Assembly (NCBI RefSeq): GCF_003584645.1
Contig: NZ_AP017928.1
Location: 2,146,395-2,210,394 of the forward strand
Direction of reading: 5' to 3'
Source of the DNA: Methylocaldum marinum
GTDB taxonomy: Bacteria > Pseudomonadota > Gammaproteobacteria > Methylococcales > Methylococcaceae
DNA length: 64,000 nt
Shown: positions 39,401 to 47,848 of the stretch, in pieces
Layout: each line of letters begins with the position of its first letter
Numbering within the stretch: position 1 is the stretch's first letter
Notes under the pieces: model-generated
Told to the model about the DNA's origin: nothing
Databases searched by the model: none
The model's input: the letters and a program-made list of their open reading frames with translations, nothing else
Translations under genes and position numbers: made by a program

Positions 39401-40298
39401 TTTGCTCGAGCACCTCGGTAATCAGGTCCTGCTGGGACCGAATGCTCGGCGCGGTAATGGAAATGCTGTTGCCGACGTGACGTACGACTGACCCCGGGAT
39501 CAGGCCGTAAACGTGGTTCTTTTCCCGCAGGGCATCTTCCAGCCTTTGCAGCAGTACCACGCCCACGCCTTCGCCTGGGACATAGCCGTCGGCGTCGAGG
39601 TCGAAGGTCTTGCACTGCCCATCCGGGCTGAGCATGCGGGACTTGGAAAATGACAGATATTTCCAGGGATGGAGATCCAGGCTGACCCCGCCCGCGATCG
39701 CGTAATCGGTTTCACCCGCAAGCAGCGAGAGCCGGGCTTGATGCAGGGCGACCAGCGATGAACCGCAGGCGGCATCGACCGAAAAACTGGGGCCTTTCAA
39801 ATCGAAGAAATGGGACAGCCGATTCGCCAGGATGCACGAATAATTGCCGAGGCAGGCATAACTGTCGGCTACCACGCCCGGCGCGGTGGATTCGATCAGA
39901 TAATCGACCGCCATGGCGCCGATATAAACGCCGGTCTTCTTTTCCTGAAACACCGACAGCGGGATGCCGGAATCTTCGATGCAGTGCACGGTTTCCTGCA
40001 GCAGCAGGCGTTGCTGCGGGTCCATGCTCTTGCTTTCCCGCGCCGAGATCCCGAAAAACGAGGCATCGAAGCGGTCGATCCCGTCCATGAGGCCGCACCA
40101 TTTGCTCATGCTCCGGTTGGGCGCGTGGAAGTCCGGCGAATAAACGTCCTTCTCCCAACGGGACGAGGGTATCTCCTGGATACAGTTCCTGCCGTCCCTG
40201 AGATTGTTCCAGAACTCGGAATAGTGGCCGGCTTCCGGAAAGCGGCAAGCCATGCCGACCACGGCAATGACGTCCTTCTTAAAACCTGGGTCACGCAT
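21447..40298 (-). CDS. trans-AT polyketide synthase, first megasynthase with C-terminal flavin monooxygenase
   Basis: This 6283-aa protein comprises four modules. M1 is KS (Cys 178 in DAACGSS), an AT-like relic near residue 610 (GSGAG where GHSxG is expected), a DH-like fold with Thr for the catalytic His, and ACP (Ser 1278). M2 is KS (Cys 1534), DH (His 2014), KR (about 2482), C-MT (about 2904), ACP (Ser 3181) and an extra DH-like domain (His 3294). M3 is KS (Cys 3748), DH (His 4219), KR (about 4707) and ACP (Ser 5003). M4 is KS (Cys 5250) followed by a flavin monooxygenase: GAGPAG near 5760, the FMO fingerprint [11 protein letters not shown] near 5910, and GNGVSG near 5935. Both KRs have the B-type Asp (LRDKAL, LRDKSL). 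The start at 40298 opens directly into the KS and has only a weak ribosome site. This is the most upstream PKS gene, so it probably begins the assembly line. Confidence 0.97.
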
Positions 40299-41182
40299 GG
40301 TTCAAAGCCCGCAGTTGCGCTCGGATGGCGCATGATTCCACGGGTGCCCGTCCCGGAAAAACCGAATCCGGTGCGCAGCGGGCTCCGGGGCGGATTGTCA
40401 CACGCTTGATTCTTGCACCGGCCTCGATTTCGAAATCAAGGCGGTTTCGGCGCTCGGACGGGCGAATCGAGCGCTTCCGGCGACGGCCGAAAGGTGAAGG
40501 GTCACGCTGCCGCGACCCGGTCGATACCGGCGGCGAGGACCGCAAGTTCGGGGGATATGAACACCTCGGCGATTGGAAATTCCTGTACAAACGAAGCATG
40601 GATACGAGCGAGCAACCTTGTAGGAAGGGATTCAGCCCGGAGCGCAAAAAATCCGTTCCGGCCGAAACGGGGCGGCCGGGGCTTTCAGGTAGGGATCGGC
40701 CAGCCGATGAGCCGGCAACAGACGGCGGAATTCGAGAATCGTACGTTCATCGGGGAGGGCACCCGGCGTCGGAAAGGGGGAAGTCGCGGAAAAGCGGGAT
40801 GTCGAGCGACGCTGTCTGCGTAGCCGGACCGCGACAGCCGAACCGTTGCCGTATCTGTTGATTGGACTGACGCCGAACGACTTCCCCATGACGAATCGAA
40901 TATTCTTGCGAGAATCAGCAGCGACACAAACAGGACGACTGACGTTTGCTGAACTCGAATTGTTTTGAACGCGGAATTTGCGAGCCGCCCCCCGAGACGC
41001 TCGATTGGCTCCCGTCCGCGGCACACGCGACGGTGAGTGGGCCCAAATCTAGGTTAAGCCCTATGATTGCGCCTGTGCCGAAAGTCATATGCAGTCGAAA
41101 GTCATGACTTTCGGCCTATAGCGATCAGGAAAAGGCCTTCCCTAGAATGTCGAGCACACAAACGAAACGCTCTGTGCCTTTA
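40299..41182. other. Gene-free leader region upstream of the PKS operon
   Basis: About 880 bases lie between the first megasynthase and the Tn3-type inverted repeat. I see no coding region with family resemblance on either strand. The stretch should hold the promoter and untranslated leader of the minus-strand PKS operon, but no clear -35/-10 pair could be chosen by eye. A cluster of CGAAAGTCAT repeats lies at 41078-41114. Confidence 0.6.
41078..41114. promoter_or_regulatory. Three-fold CGAAAGTCAT repeat (operator-like)
   Basis: CGAAAGTCAT occurs at 41079-41088 and again at 41096-41105, with its reverse complement at 41104-41113. This forms an inner 18-base palindrome and an outer 11-base inverted repeat. 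Such clustered direct and inverted half-sites are typical of regulator binding sites, but the distance to the PKS start (about 780 bases) makes the target uncertain. It lies just outside the Tn3 remnant. Confidence 0.35.
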
Positions 41183-41220
41183 GGGGGTGTCACAGAATTC
41201 GGAAATAATCGTACGCTAGG
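41183..41220 (-). repeat. Tn3-family terminal inverted repeat (one end)
   Basis: The 38-base stretch beginning GGGGGTGTCACAG and ending ATCGTACGCTAGG has the length and the start and end pattern of Tn3-family terminal repeats. The tnpA remnant stop codon at 41216-41218 lies inside it, as is usual for Tn3 elements. I did not find the opposite end in the window. Confidence 0.8.
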
Positions 41221-41726
41221 GCTTCCCATTGAGGCGTAGCGGCCGGAACTGTCCACACGCGGCCTTGCGACTCTGCCGCCAGACGTAATCACCGGTCAGG
41301 TTGATGTGCTCCCAGGCCAGCGGCGACAGGTATTGCAGCAGCCGGCCATCGATCGTCTTGACAGCATCACGCAGCGCCCGCATTGCCCGCTCCAGGTAGA
41401 CCGTAATCCACAGCACAACGGGGGGCCGTCGCCAGGTTGAAGCTGCTGCCGCGGTAGCGCTGCTGCTCGAAACTGGCGTTGCGGATTTCGCCCAGGCGGT
41501 TGATGAACACGGCACGGGCCAGCGTGTTGCGCACCTCGCCCTTGTCCAACCCGGCATGCATATGGTGACGCAGCTCGACGTTTTGCCGCCAGTTCAGAAT
41601 AAACAGCGTGCGCTCGATGCGCCCCAGCGCGACCGCCAGACCGTTCTGGCGCGGGTAGCTGGCGAACTTTCGGAGCATCAGCAAGACCGTAACGGTGCCT
41701 TGCTGGATCGAAGCGGCCAGTCGCAG
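41216..41726 (-). pseudogene. tnpA: Tn3-family transposase TnpA, C-terminal remnant (frameshifted)
   Basis: The translation resembles the last roughly 170 residues of Tn3-type TnpA, including [21 protein letters not shown], a NRLGEIRN-like stretch, YLERAM, and [17 protein letters not shown] near the end. The reading frame changes at a run of six G (plus strand 41420-41425): the first part ends in NLATAP and the rest continues as VVLWITVYL in another frame. Full TnpA is close to 1000 residues, so most of the gene is missing. Similarity stops near 41726, where an unrelated plus-strand gene begins. This is a dead relic of a transposon that once bordered the PKS locus. The six-G site could also be a sequencing error, but the truncation is real. 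Confidence 0.85.
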
Positions 41727-41766
41727 GCGTCTAATAGCAGTCCTCCCTGACGGAGGAGAGAGAAGA

Positions 41767-42332
41767 ATGCAGGAACGAGCGTTACGAGAAGCGGTACTTA
41801 ATGGGGTGCGGGAGTTGAGCGGGCAGCGCCTTTTGCTGAATCCGCAGGCGATGGCGCTGGTAAATGATTTCAATTTACCGTCAAATTACAGCGGAGCCAT
41901 TGCGTTTCCTTTAGCAAACGGCAGGTCGACAAAGGGTATCAACTCGTAAAGTTTACGACGCCAGAGATTAGTGCGCCGAATACGACCTTCGAGAATTTGT
42001 GGGAGTGTACGAAGGAGCACTATGGTCTTACGGCGTCGACAGGGCTTGCTGCGGTCGGAAGCATCCCGGTAGACAAAGTCAAGCTAGGTCATCCGGTTGT
42101 TTTAGGGGCTGGGGATAAAACCAATCTGATCAGCCACTACGGTCTTAAGTTTTTTCCGAGAGCGAGACTACCTGGAAAATCACCTGTTGCGCAATTGGCG
42201 AAAGCTACCTTCGGCACGATTCGCATATTCGGGATCATAGGACGGGCTATGCCATTTACTGCGGTTGGGCTTGCCATCTTCGATGCGGTAAGCATTGGTA
42301 TATGTGCATATGAGATGCGACACGGAAAATGA
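41767..42332 (+). pseudogene. Small membrane-associated protein gene, frameshifted
   Basis: A strong GGAGGAGAG ribosome site precedes ATG 41767. The first frame reads [19 protein letters not shown] and ends about 60 codons on with ...FPLANGRSTKGINS and a stop at 41949. Shifting by one base near 41920 gives a continuous second half (ANGR then QVDKGYQLVKFTTPEIS and onward) to the stop at 42332. The joined product would be about 188 aa, with a C-terminal hydrophobic stretch around GRAMPFTAVGLAIFDAV. I do not recognise a family with certainty. Downstream and overlapping is an ACP-fold small protein. Such pairs are found in accessory regions, but I cannot assign a function. A real frameshift and a sequencing error are both possible. 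Confidence 0.55.
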
Positions 42333-42579
42333 ACTGAAAAAAGATCGATTGATTGACGAAATCGCCGACATTCTCGTCGACGTCGTCGGGTGGATCGAAA
42401 AAAAGGATGTCTTACCGAACAAAGAATTTGTTCGCGATCTGCACATCGCGGGAGATGATCTTACGGTTTTCGTAACCGAGGTAGAAAGACGATTTAAATT
42501 CAAGCCAGCCATTGAGGAATGGCGGCGCATCGGGACGGTCGAGCAAACGGCTGAGTTGGTACTCCGACATAATGTGTGA
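42310..42579 (+). CDS. ACP-fold small protein (DUF1493-like)
   Basis: This 89-aa acidic, helical protein has the size and helix pattern of acyl carrier proteins. At the position where a carrier has the phosphopantetheine Ser (DSL) it reads AGDDLTVFV, so it probably cannot be pantetheinylated. This pattern matches my recollection of the DUF1493 family. ATG 42310 is chosen. It overlaps the end of the preceding frameshifted gene by 23 bases in another frame, which suggests coupled translation with that gene. Despite its closeness to the PKS there is no sign that it is a carrier for the assembly line. A regulatory or immunity-type partner of the upstream protein is as likely. Confidence 0.6.
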   Translation: MRCDTENELKKDRLIDEIADILVDVVGWIEKKDVLPNKEFVRDLHIAGDDLTVFVTEVERRFKFKPAIEEWRRIGTVEQTAELVLRHNV

Positions 42580-42747
42580 TGTTTGACATCGATGCCACAA
42601 TGTTCATGTTGTCAGTCGGCAAATTCCTCAATCCAGTCAATGCCATGCCATTCGGCAGCGGGTAGTCGGCTATTGGAGTGCGGCTGAATATGAATTCTAT
42701 GGTCGCCACTGAACGAGCCTTTGATCTTTATCAATCATTCACTCATG

Positions 42748-42909
42748 ACAGCCACCCCGTCCGCACCTCCGCCGCCCCCCGATAGCCCATCCGCTTTCAA
42801 CCCGGACGGTTCGCGTCCGGCGCCTGTCCGGGATATTCCGCGGAGTCCGATCCTCGGCGCGGTACGAGGTTATCGGAAACCGATTCGACGGTTTCTTCAT
42901 GTTGGCTGA
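42748..42909 (+). CDS. Possible proline-rich 53-aa peptide ahead of the P-type ATPase
   Basis: A short frame starts at ATG 42748 with MTATPSAPPPPPDSP and ends 11 bases inside the ATPase gene. It is proline- and arginine-rich with no recognisable fold. The overlap with the next start is the main argument for translation. There is no clear ribosome site and no homologue that I recognise, so it may be only a chance frame in the leader. Confidence 0.3.
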   Translation, partial: TATPSAPPPPPDSPSAFNPDGSRPAPVRDIPRSPILGAVRGYRKPIRRFLHVG

Positions 42910-45022
42910 AATCGCTTTACTGGCCGGCGCGGGGTGCTATCTCCACAAGAGACGGCGGACAAAAAATCTTGCGCAGGCGTTAACCCCGATGCCGGCCGCG
43001 GAGAACTCGAACGAGCCGGCAACTTCGGTTCTTTCGGGTGCCCGCCGACTGCTCAGGGACATCAAGAGTGCGATGACGGCCGATGCCAGACAGCAGCTCC
43101 AGGTGGATATCGATCCAAGAGTTCTCGAGACTCTCGCGGAAGAGCGCGGAAAGGCCAGTCAGCGCATGAAATTGGCGATGGGCGCTATGGGACTTGCTCT
43201 GCTCGGCGGTATCTACCCCGTCTTTTCCCTGTTCGGGGCCTTGGGCGTTCTTTATCTGTCCCGGCGCATGTTCATGCGAGCTTTGAAGGATTTCAAGCTT
43301 CGCCACTATTTGAGCAACAATTTGCTCGGTCTTCTCATGACCCTGGGCATGCTCGCGACCGGCCAGCTGGTATTGGCGGCTTTCAGCGCGGTCATGGGCA
43401 GCTTTTTTGCAAAAATCATCGATCGCGTAGAGGACAACACCCAAAAGCAATTGATCGTCACCTTCGTGGAGCACCCCGAATATGTCTGGGTCTTGAAGGA
43501 CGGCGTGGAAATCCAGACCCAATTCAATGCCGTGCAGGTCGACGATATCGTGGTCGTCAACGCCGGAGAGGTTATCCCGGTCGACGGAACGATACGGTCC
43601 GGCATGGCCAGCATCGATCAGCACATACTCACCGGGGAGAGCCGGCCCGTGGAGAAAAGTGTCGGAGATAAGGTTTTTGCTTCGACCTTATTGCTTTCCG
43701 GGCGCATCCATATCCTCGTGACGACCACGGGCCAGGCGACGGCCGCTGCCAAGATCGGTAAGGTTCTCAGTTATACGCAAAGCTATAAGGACACTTTGAT
43801 AACGCGCGGACGCGAAATCTCCGATCGTTTCATACCGTTTACCCTCGGCGTCAGCGCGCTTACCTTGCCCGTGCTCGGGGCCGGTGCGGCTACAGCCGTG
43901 CTTTGGTCCAGTACCGGGTCGACCATGGGAATCACCGGGCCCGTCAGCGTATTGGTCTATTCCCAAATCCTGGCGCGCCAGGGGATTCTGATCAAGGACG
44001 GGCGGGCGCTCGAATCGCTGCGACAGGTCAATACCATCGTATTCGACAAAACCGGCACCCTGACCCAGGAACAGCCGACCGTGGCCAAGATCCATGGCCT
44101 TGAGGGCTACTCGGAAAACACGGTATTGAGGTATGCCGCCGCCGCGGAATACCGGCAACCGCACCCTATCGCCAGGGCCATACGGGCAAAAGCGGAGGAG
44201 CGGCAATTGGAACTACCGGAACTGGATGAGGCGAGTTATCAGGTCGGCTACGGCATCAAGGTCACCATGGAAAACCGGGTAATCCGGGTGGGTAGTTCGC
44301 GCTATCTGCGACATGAAGGTATCAAGCTGCCCCGAAGCGTACGATCCATTCAGCAAAAAGCCGATTCGAACAGCCATTCGCTCGTTTATGTGAGTATCGA
44401 TCGGCAACTCGCGGGAATCGTGGAACTGATGCCGACCGTACGGCCGGAAGCGGAAAGCATTATCGGGTATTTACGGCAGCGGGGATTCAAGTTGGTCATG
44501 ATCTCCGGCGACCATGAGGAACCCACGCGGCGCATGGCCGAAACCTTCGGTATCGACCGCTATTTCGCGGAAACCTTGCCGGAGAACAAGGCCGCGCTGG
44601 TCAGGCAACTGCGCGAACAGGGAGATTTCGTCTGCTTCGTCGGAGACGGCATCAACGATGCCATGGCCATGAAAACAGCACAGCTGTCGGTGTCGCTCAA
44701 AGGCGCATCCACCGTCGCTACGGATACCGCGCAGATCATCTTCATGGATGGCACTTTGAAGCAGCTGGAGCCGCTGTTCCGGTACATGGATGAATTCGAG
44801 GGCACTATGAAAAAGAACCTGATTACCAGCATCGTGCCCGGAGTCGTCAGCATCTCGGGTATTTTCTTGTTGCATTTCGGGGTCGCTGCCGCAATGGGAC
44901 TCACTTATCTGGGATGTTTCGTCGGACTCGGCAATTCACTACTGCCGTTGATACGGTATCAACAGAATGACAAACCCACAGGAGGCCAACTGCAGAAAAC
45001 CGGAATCGGAAACGTTGCCTGA
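42899..45022 (+). CDS. P-type ATPase (P1B-like) without CPC motif
   Basis: This 707-aa protein has all the catalytic marks of a P-type ATPase: LTGES in the actuator domain, the phosphorylation site FDKTGTLT, an HP dipeptide in YRQPHPIA of the nucleotide-binding domain, and VGDGINDAM in the hinge. Hydrophobic segments lie at the N-terminus, around residues 85-115 and 135-170, before the phosphorylation domain, and as a pair at the C-terminus, as in P1B pumps. The membrane motif that should be CPC, SPC or TPC reads MGITGPVSVLV, and there is no N-terminal CxxC metal-binding domain. Substrate prediction is therefore not possible. It may transport a metal or another solute. It is followed by the structured element at 45066 and is not obviously co-transcribed with the phosphatase. 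Confidence 0.9.
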   Translation: MLAEIALLAGAGCYLHKRRRTKNLAQALTPMPAAENSNEPATSVLSGARRLLRDIKSAMTADARQQLQVDIDPRVLETLAEERGKASQRMKLAMGAMGLALLGGIYPVFSLFGALGVLYLSRRMFMRALKDFKLRHYLSNNLLGLLMTLGMLATGQLVLAAFSAVMGSFFAKIIDRVEDNTQKQLIVTFVEHPEYVWVLKDGVEIQTQFNAVQVDDIVVVNAGEVIPVDGTIRSGMASIDQHILTGESRPVEKSVGDKVFASTLLLSGRIHILVTTTGQATAAAKIGKVLSYTQSYKDTLITRGREISDRFIPFTLGVSALTLPVLGAGAATAVLWSSTGSTMGITGPVSVLVYSQILARQGILIKDGRALESLRQVNTIVFDKTGTLTQEQPTVAKIHGLEGYSENTVLRYAAAAEYRQPHPIARAIRAKAEERQLELPELDEASYQVGYGIKVTMENRVIRVGSSRYLRHEGIKLPRSVRSIQQKADSNSHSLVYVSIDRQLAGIVELMPTVRPEAESIIGYLRQRGFKLVMISGDHEEPTRRMAETFGIDRYFAETLPENKAALVRQLREQGDFVCFVGDGINDAMAMKTAQLSVSLKGASTVATDTAQIIFMDGTLKQLEPLFRYMDEFEGTMKKNLITSIVPGVVSISGIFLLHFGVAAAMGLTYLGCFVGLGNSLLPLIRYQQNDKPTGGQLQKTGIGNVA

Positions 45023-45065
45023 GAGGAATGCCGGATCGACCACGGAATCAACGATTAACCCTGCC

Positions 45066-45203
45066 TATAAAAATATGGGCCGGGTTAATCCGGAGCAGGG
45101 ATGCCCCGGCGCAGCGACAAGCCGCGTGAGCCACGCCTAAGTGTGTACCGGTCTGGGCGGCGACCCGTAAATACCACGAGGGTATTTACCGGCCTGATTA
45201 ATA
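45066..45203 (+). promoter_or_regulatory. Structured repeat element, copy 1 (upstream of phosphatase gene)
   Basis: This roughly 138-base element shares three blocks with the reverse complement of 50190-50316: GGCCGGGTT(A/T)ATCCGG, GCGACAAGCCGCGT, and a terminal hairpin with CCCGTAAATACC pairing to GGGTATTTACCGG at 45164-45192, followed by CCTGATTAATA. The stretch between the blocks differs. It points toward the phosphatase start 86 bases further on. It could be a shared leader RNA or promoter element, or the end of a mobile cassette. There is no T run after the hairpin, so it does not look like a normal terminator. Confidence 0.7.
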
Positions 45204-45288
45204 GATCCGCCGTGCCCCCTCTCCTTACCGTTCATTGCAAAGCCGCCCGACTATACGTCCTAGGCTCTTAAATAAGGGGATTTCCGCA

Positions 45289-46929
45289 ATGATACAAAAG
45301 AAAGATTTGTCCTCGGCTTTAATGATGGTTCTTTTCTTGGGGTGCAGTTCGATCTATGCGGATTCCGAACATTCGAACGCAAAACCCGGGACGATTCCCG
45401 GCCACCAGCATTCCGCAAAAGGTCCGAAGCTCGGCCGTAGCGCAGTCTGTAACGGCACGGAAACGCGGACCTCACGTCTATTCCTGCAGCAGGTATCGAA
45501 TACCCGCGCCATCGTGAAATGGCGGGGCGATGCGGAAACCCTGTGTGTCGGTTCGAACCGGAACGCACTCGTCCGAAAGGTAACGGCAACCGCCACTGCC
45601 GGTGATCACAAAGAAGCGCTCATCACCGGCTTGAAGCCCGATACCACTTACTACTACTCCGTGGGAGGGGCTCGAAAAGCGCCGGCGGATCAGCATTTCA
45701 GAACTTCGCCACGCCCCGGACACCTGCCCGCCGACGGGAATACGCGCATCTGGATCGTCGGCGATTCGGGCAGCGGCACCGCCGAAGATTCCGCCCACGC
45801 GGGCAAAGCCGCCGCGGTCCGGGACGGCATGAGGAAGTACATCGCCGAACACGGCGGCGAAGCCATCGATCTGTTTCTCATGCTGGGCGACAACGCCTAT
45901 CTGAACGGCAGCGACGAAAACTATCAGCAGGGCGTTTTCGAGCTGTACCAGGATCTGTTGAAAAATGTGGCGATGTGGTCGACGATCGGCAACCACGAGA
46001 TGGGAACGGCGCATATCGATTATTGCGTTATCGTCGATCGCACGGGTACTCCGTTGGTGCCCTGCGAAACGGTGGTTCGTGACGACCCCGGCGTGAGCTA
46101 TTCCTCGGACCCATCGAGTTGGACCGGCGCGGCGGGCGGAGCTCCGTCGACCCTGCCCTACCTGAATATTTACACTTTCCCGACCGCAGGCGAAGCCGGC
46201 GGCGTTCCCAGCGGAACGGAACAATATTATTCCTTCGATCACGGGAACATCCACGTGGTGAGCCTCGACTCGCAGCTCACCGCGCGGGACGAGGGGCAGC
46301 GGGCAACCATGCGTCAGTGGCTGCGGGATGACCTTGCCGCCAACACCCTGGATTGGACCATCGTCATATTCCATCATCCGCCCTATACGAAAGGCGCCAA
46401 TCACGACTCGGACGACACGGAAAACAATCTTGTCGACCGCCCCATCTGGGATATGCGCAACGAATTCGTGCCCATATTCGACGCATACGGCGTCGACCTC
46501 GTTTATAGCGGGCACGCCCACTCCTACGAGCGCAGCTATTATCTGCATAATCACACGGGCACTTCCGAAACCTTCGATCCCAAGCTCCATGCGGAGCTGG
46601 TGAAGGACGGCAGCAGGCCGGCCTCAGGTCAGGGCAGCGAAAGTTACAAGCAGTTGAGCCCCACCAGCGGCGGCGTCGACGACAGAGTCGTGTATACGGT
46701 CAACGGCAGCTCCGGCAAGGCGGATACGGCCAGCGGCACCATTACAACGAGCGAGGAATGGCTGCGGCATCCGGCACACGTGGAGCAGGCGGCCGACACC
46801 GCAACCCCCAAGCGGCGCGGCTTGCCGGTACTGGGTTCCGTGCTCCTCGATGCCTCGCGGAAACGGCTGGAAGCCAGGTTCGTCGATGTTAACGGCGAAG
46901 TCCTGGACTATTTCACCATGACCCGCTGA
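45289..46929 (+). CDS. Secreted purple-acid-phosphatase-like metallophosphoesterase
   Basis: This 546-aa protein starts at ATG 45289 (AAGGGG ribosome site about 10 bases upstream) with a hydrophobic signal segment ALMMVLFLGCSSIYADS. The lipobox-like LGC is weak. A fibronectin-type region follows (HKEALITGLKPDTTYYYSV). The five metal-binding blocks of purple acid phosphatases are all present in order: GDSGSG (about residue 158), LGDNAY (about 200), GNHE (about 235), HHPPY (about 363) and GHAHSYER (about 408). The enzyme would hydrolyse phosphate monoesters outside the cytoplasm. It precedes a TPR gene and converges on a PEP-utilising kinase gene carrying the same upstream element. This context suggests dephosphorylation of an exported compound, although similar phosphatase-TPR pairs also occur in bacteria without such clusters. 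Confidence 0.9.
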   Translation: MIQKKDLSSALMMVLFLGCSSIYADSEHSNAKPGTIPGHQHSAKGPKLGRSAVCNGTETRTSRLFLQQVSNTRAIVKWRGDAETLCVGSNRNALVRKVTATATAGDHKEALITGLKPDTTYYYSVGGARKAPADQHFRTSPRPGHLPADGNTRIWIVGDSGSGTAEDSAHAGKAAAVRDGMRKYIAEHGGEAIDLFLMLGDNAYLNGSDENYQQGVFELYQDLLKNVAMWSTIGNHEMGTAHIDYCVIVDRTGTPLVPCETVVRDDPGVSYSSDPSSWTGAAGGAPSTLPYLNIYTFPTAGEAGGVPSGTEQYYSFDHGNIHVVSLDSQLTARDEGQRATMRQWLRDDLAANTLDWTIVIFHHPPYTKGANHDSDDTENNLVDRPIWDMRNEFVPIFDAYGVDLVYSGHAHSYERSYYLHNHTGTSETFDPKLHAELVKDGSRPASGQGSESYKQLSPTSGGVDDRVVYTVNGSSGKADTASGTITTSEEWLRHPAHVEQAADTATPKRRGLPVLGSVLLDASRKRLEARFVDVNGEVLDYFTMTR

Positions 46930-46942
46930 TCGCCCGCCGTGC

Positions 46943-46970
46943 GGCACGGATTCCCGCGGGACTCCGTGCC
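46943..46970 (+). other. Palindromic hairpin between phosphatase and TPR genes
   Basis: GGCACGGA (46943-46950) pairs with TCCGTGCC (46963-46970), and the loop contains the palindrome CCCGCGGG. No T run follows, so it is more likely an mRNA-stabilising or attenuating stem within an operon than a terminator. Confidence 0.45.
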
Positions 46971-47020
46971 CACCCCTCGGGCGCATGATCCTGGAAACCC
47001 ATTCGAACCGCGGTCTCGTT

Positions 47021-47848
47021 ATGAAACACCTCTTGCCGGGCATCCTTTGGTTCGCTCTGCTCGTCTCGAGCATCGAAAATCTCCGTGCGCATGATGACGT
47101 TGCCGACCACCTGAGGCTGCTCGATCAAGCCATCGAGCGAACCCCGAACAAACAATCGCTTTACATCGAGCGCGGGGCGCTTTATTCCAGCGAGGCCGGC
47201 ATGCACGAGCGGGCACTGCAAGATTTTCGGCGCGCGGAACAGCTGGGGCCGCCGGTCGCGGTCGCCCACCCGTTGGGCATGCTGTTTTTTCGTACCGGCG
47301 ATTTTGCAAAGGCCCGTTCTTATTTCGACCGATACCTGGAGCAATTTCCCGGGTTTGCACCGGCATACGAATATCGCGCCAAAGCGGCGTACCGGATGGG
47401 CGACAAGGCGAAGTCCATGGCGGACTACGATGCGTTCTTTCGGCTTCAGAAACACATCAACCCCGGAAGTTATATCGACGCCGCCGGAGTTCATGCCTCT
47501 TCCAACGACGAGAGAGACATCAAAGCCGCTCTTTCGCTCCTGGATCAGGGCATGAACCGGCTCGGGCTGAATCCGGAATTACAGCGCTATGCGATCCGGC
47601 TCGAACTGCAAAGATCTCAACCTGACAAGGCCATCCAGCGGCTTCTGGGCCTGAAAACGCTGCTCAAGGGAAGTCCGGCATGGCAGGTGGACATGGCGGA
47701 GCTCCTGATCGAGACCGGAAGATCCGCACAAGCCGCGGCGTATCTCGATGCGGCCGAAGCTCGGCTGGCAAAGCTGAGAAGCACGCCGGCACGATCCGAT
47801 CTGGCCAAGAAGATCAGGACACTCAAGGGACAACCGGACCCGCGCTAG
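47021..47848 (+). CDS. Secreted TPR-repeat protein
   Basis: This 275-aa protein opens with a signal peptide (MKHLLPGILWFALLVSS up to about LRAHD). Tetratricopeptide-type helical repeats follow, for example ALYSSEAGMHERALQDFRRA, LGMLFFRTGDFAKARSYFDRY and YRAKAAYRMGDKAKSMADYD. ATG 47021 is preferred over 46985 because it places the signal peptide at the N-terminus, although neither has a strong ribosome site. It lies 91 bases after the phosphatase gene and is probably its periplasmic partner or scaffold. Its stop codon overlaps the stop of the opposing kinase gene in the shared tetranucleotide CTAG. Confidence 0.85.
   Translation: MKHLLPGILWFALLVSSIENLRAHDDVADHLRLLDQAIERTPNKQSLYIERGALYSSEAGMHERALQDFRRAEQLGPPVAVAHPLGMLFFRTGDFAKARSYFDRYLEQFPGFAPAYEYRAKAAYRMGDKAKSMADYDAFFRLQKHINPGSYIDAAGVHASSNDERDIKAALSLLDQGMNRLGLNPELQRYAIRLELQRSQPDKAIQRLLGLKTLLKGSPAWQVDMAELLIETGRSAQAAAYLDAAEARLAKLRSTPARSDLAKKIRTLKGQPDPR

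Noticed and set aside
42295-42309. Upstream start for the ACP-fold protein
   Set aside because: The frame is open to 42295, but only with a weak TTG start. ATG 42310 is the better initiation codon and fits the usual domain length.
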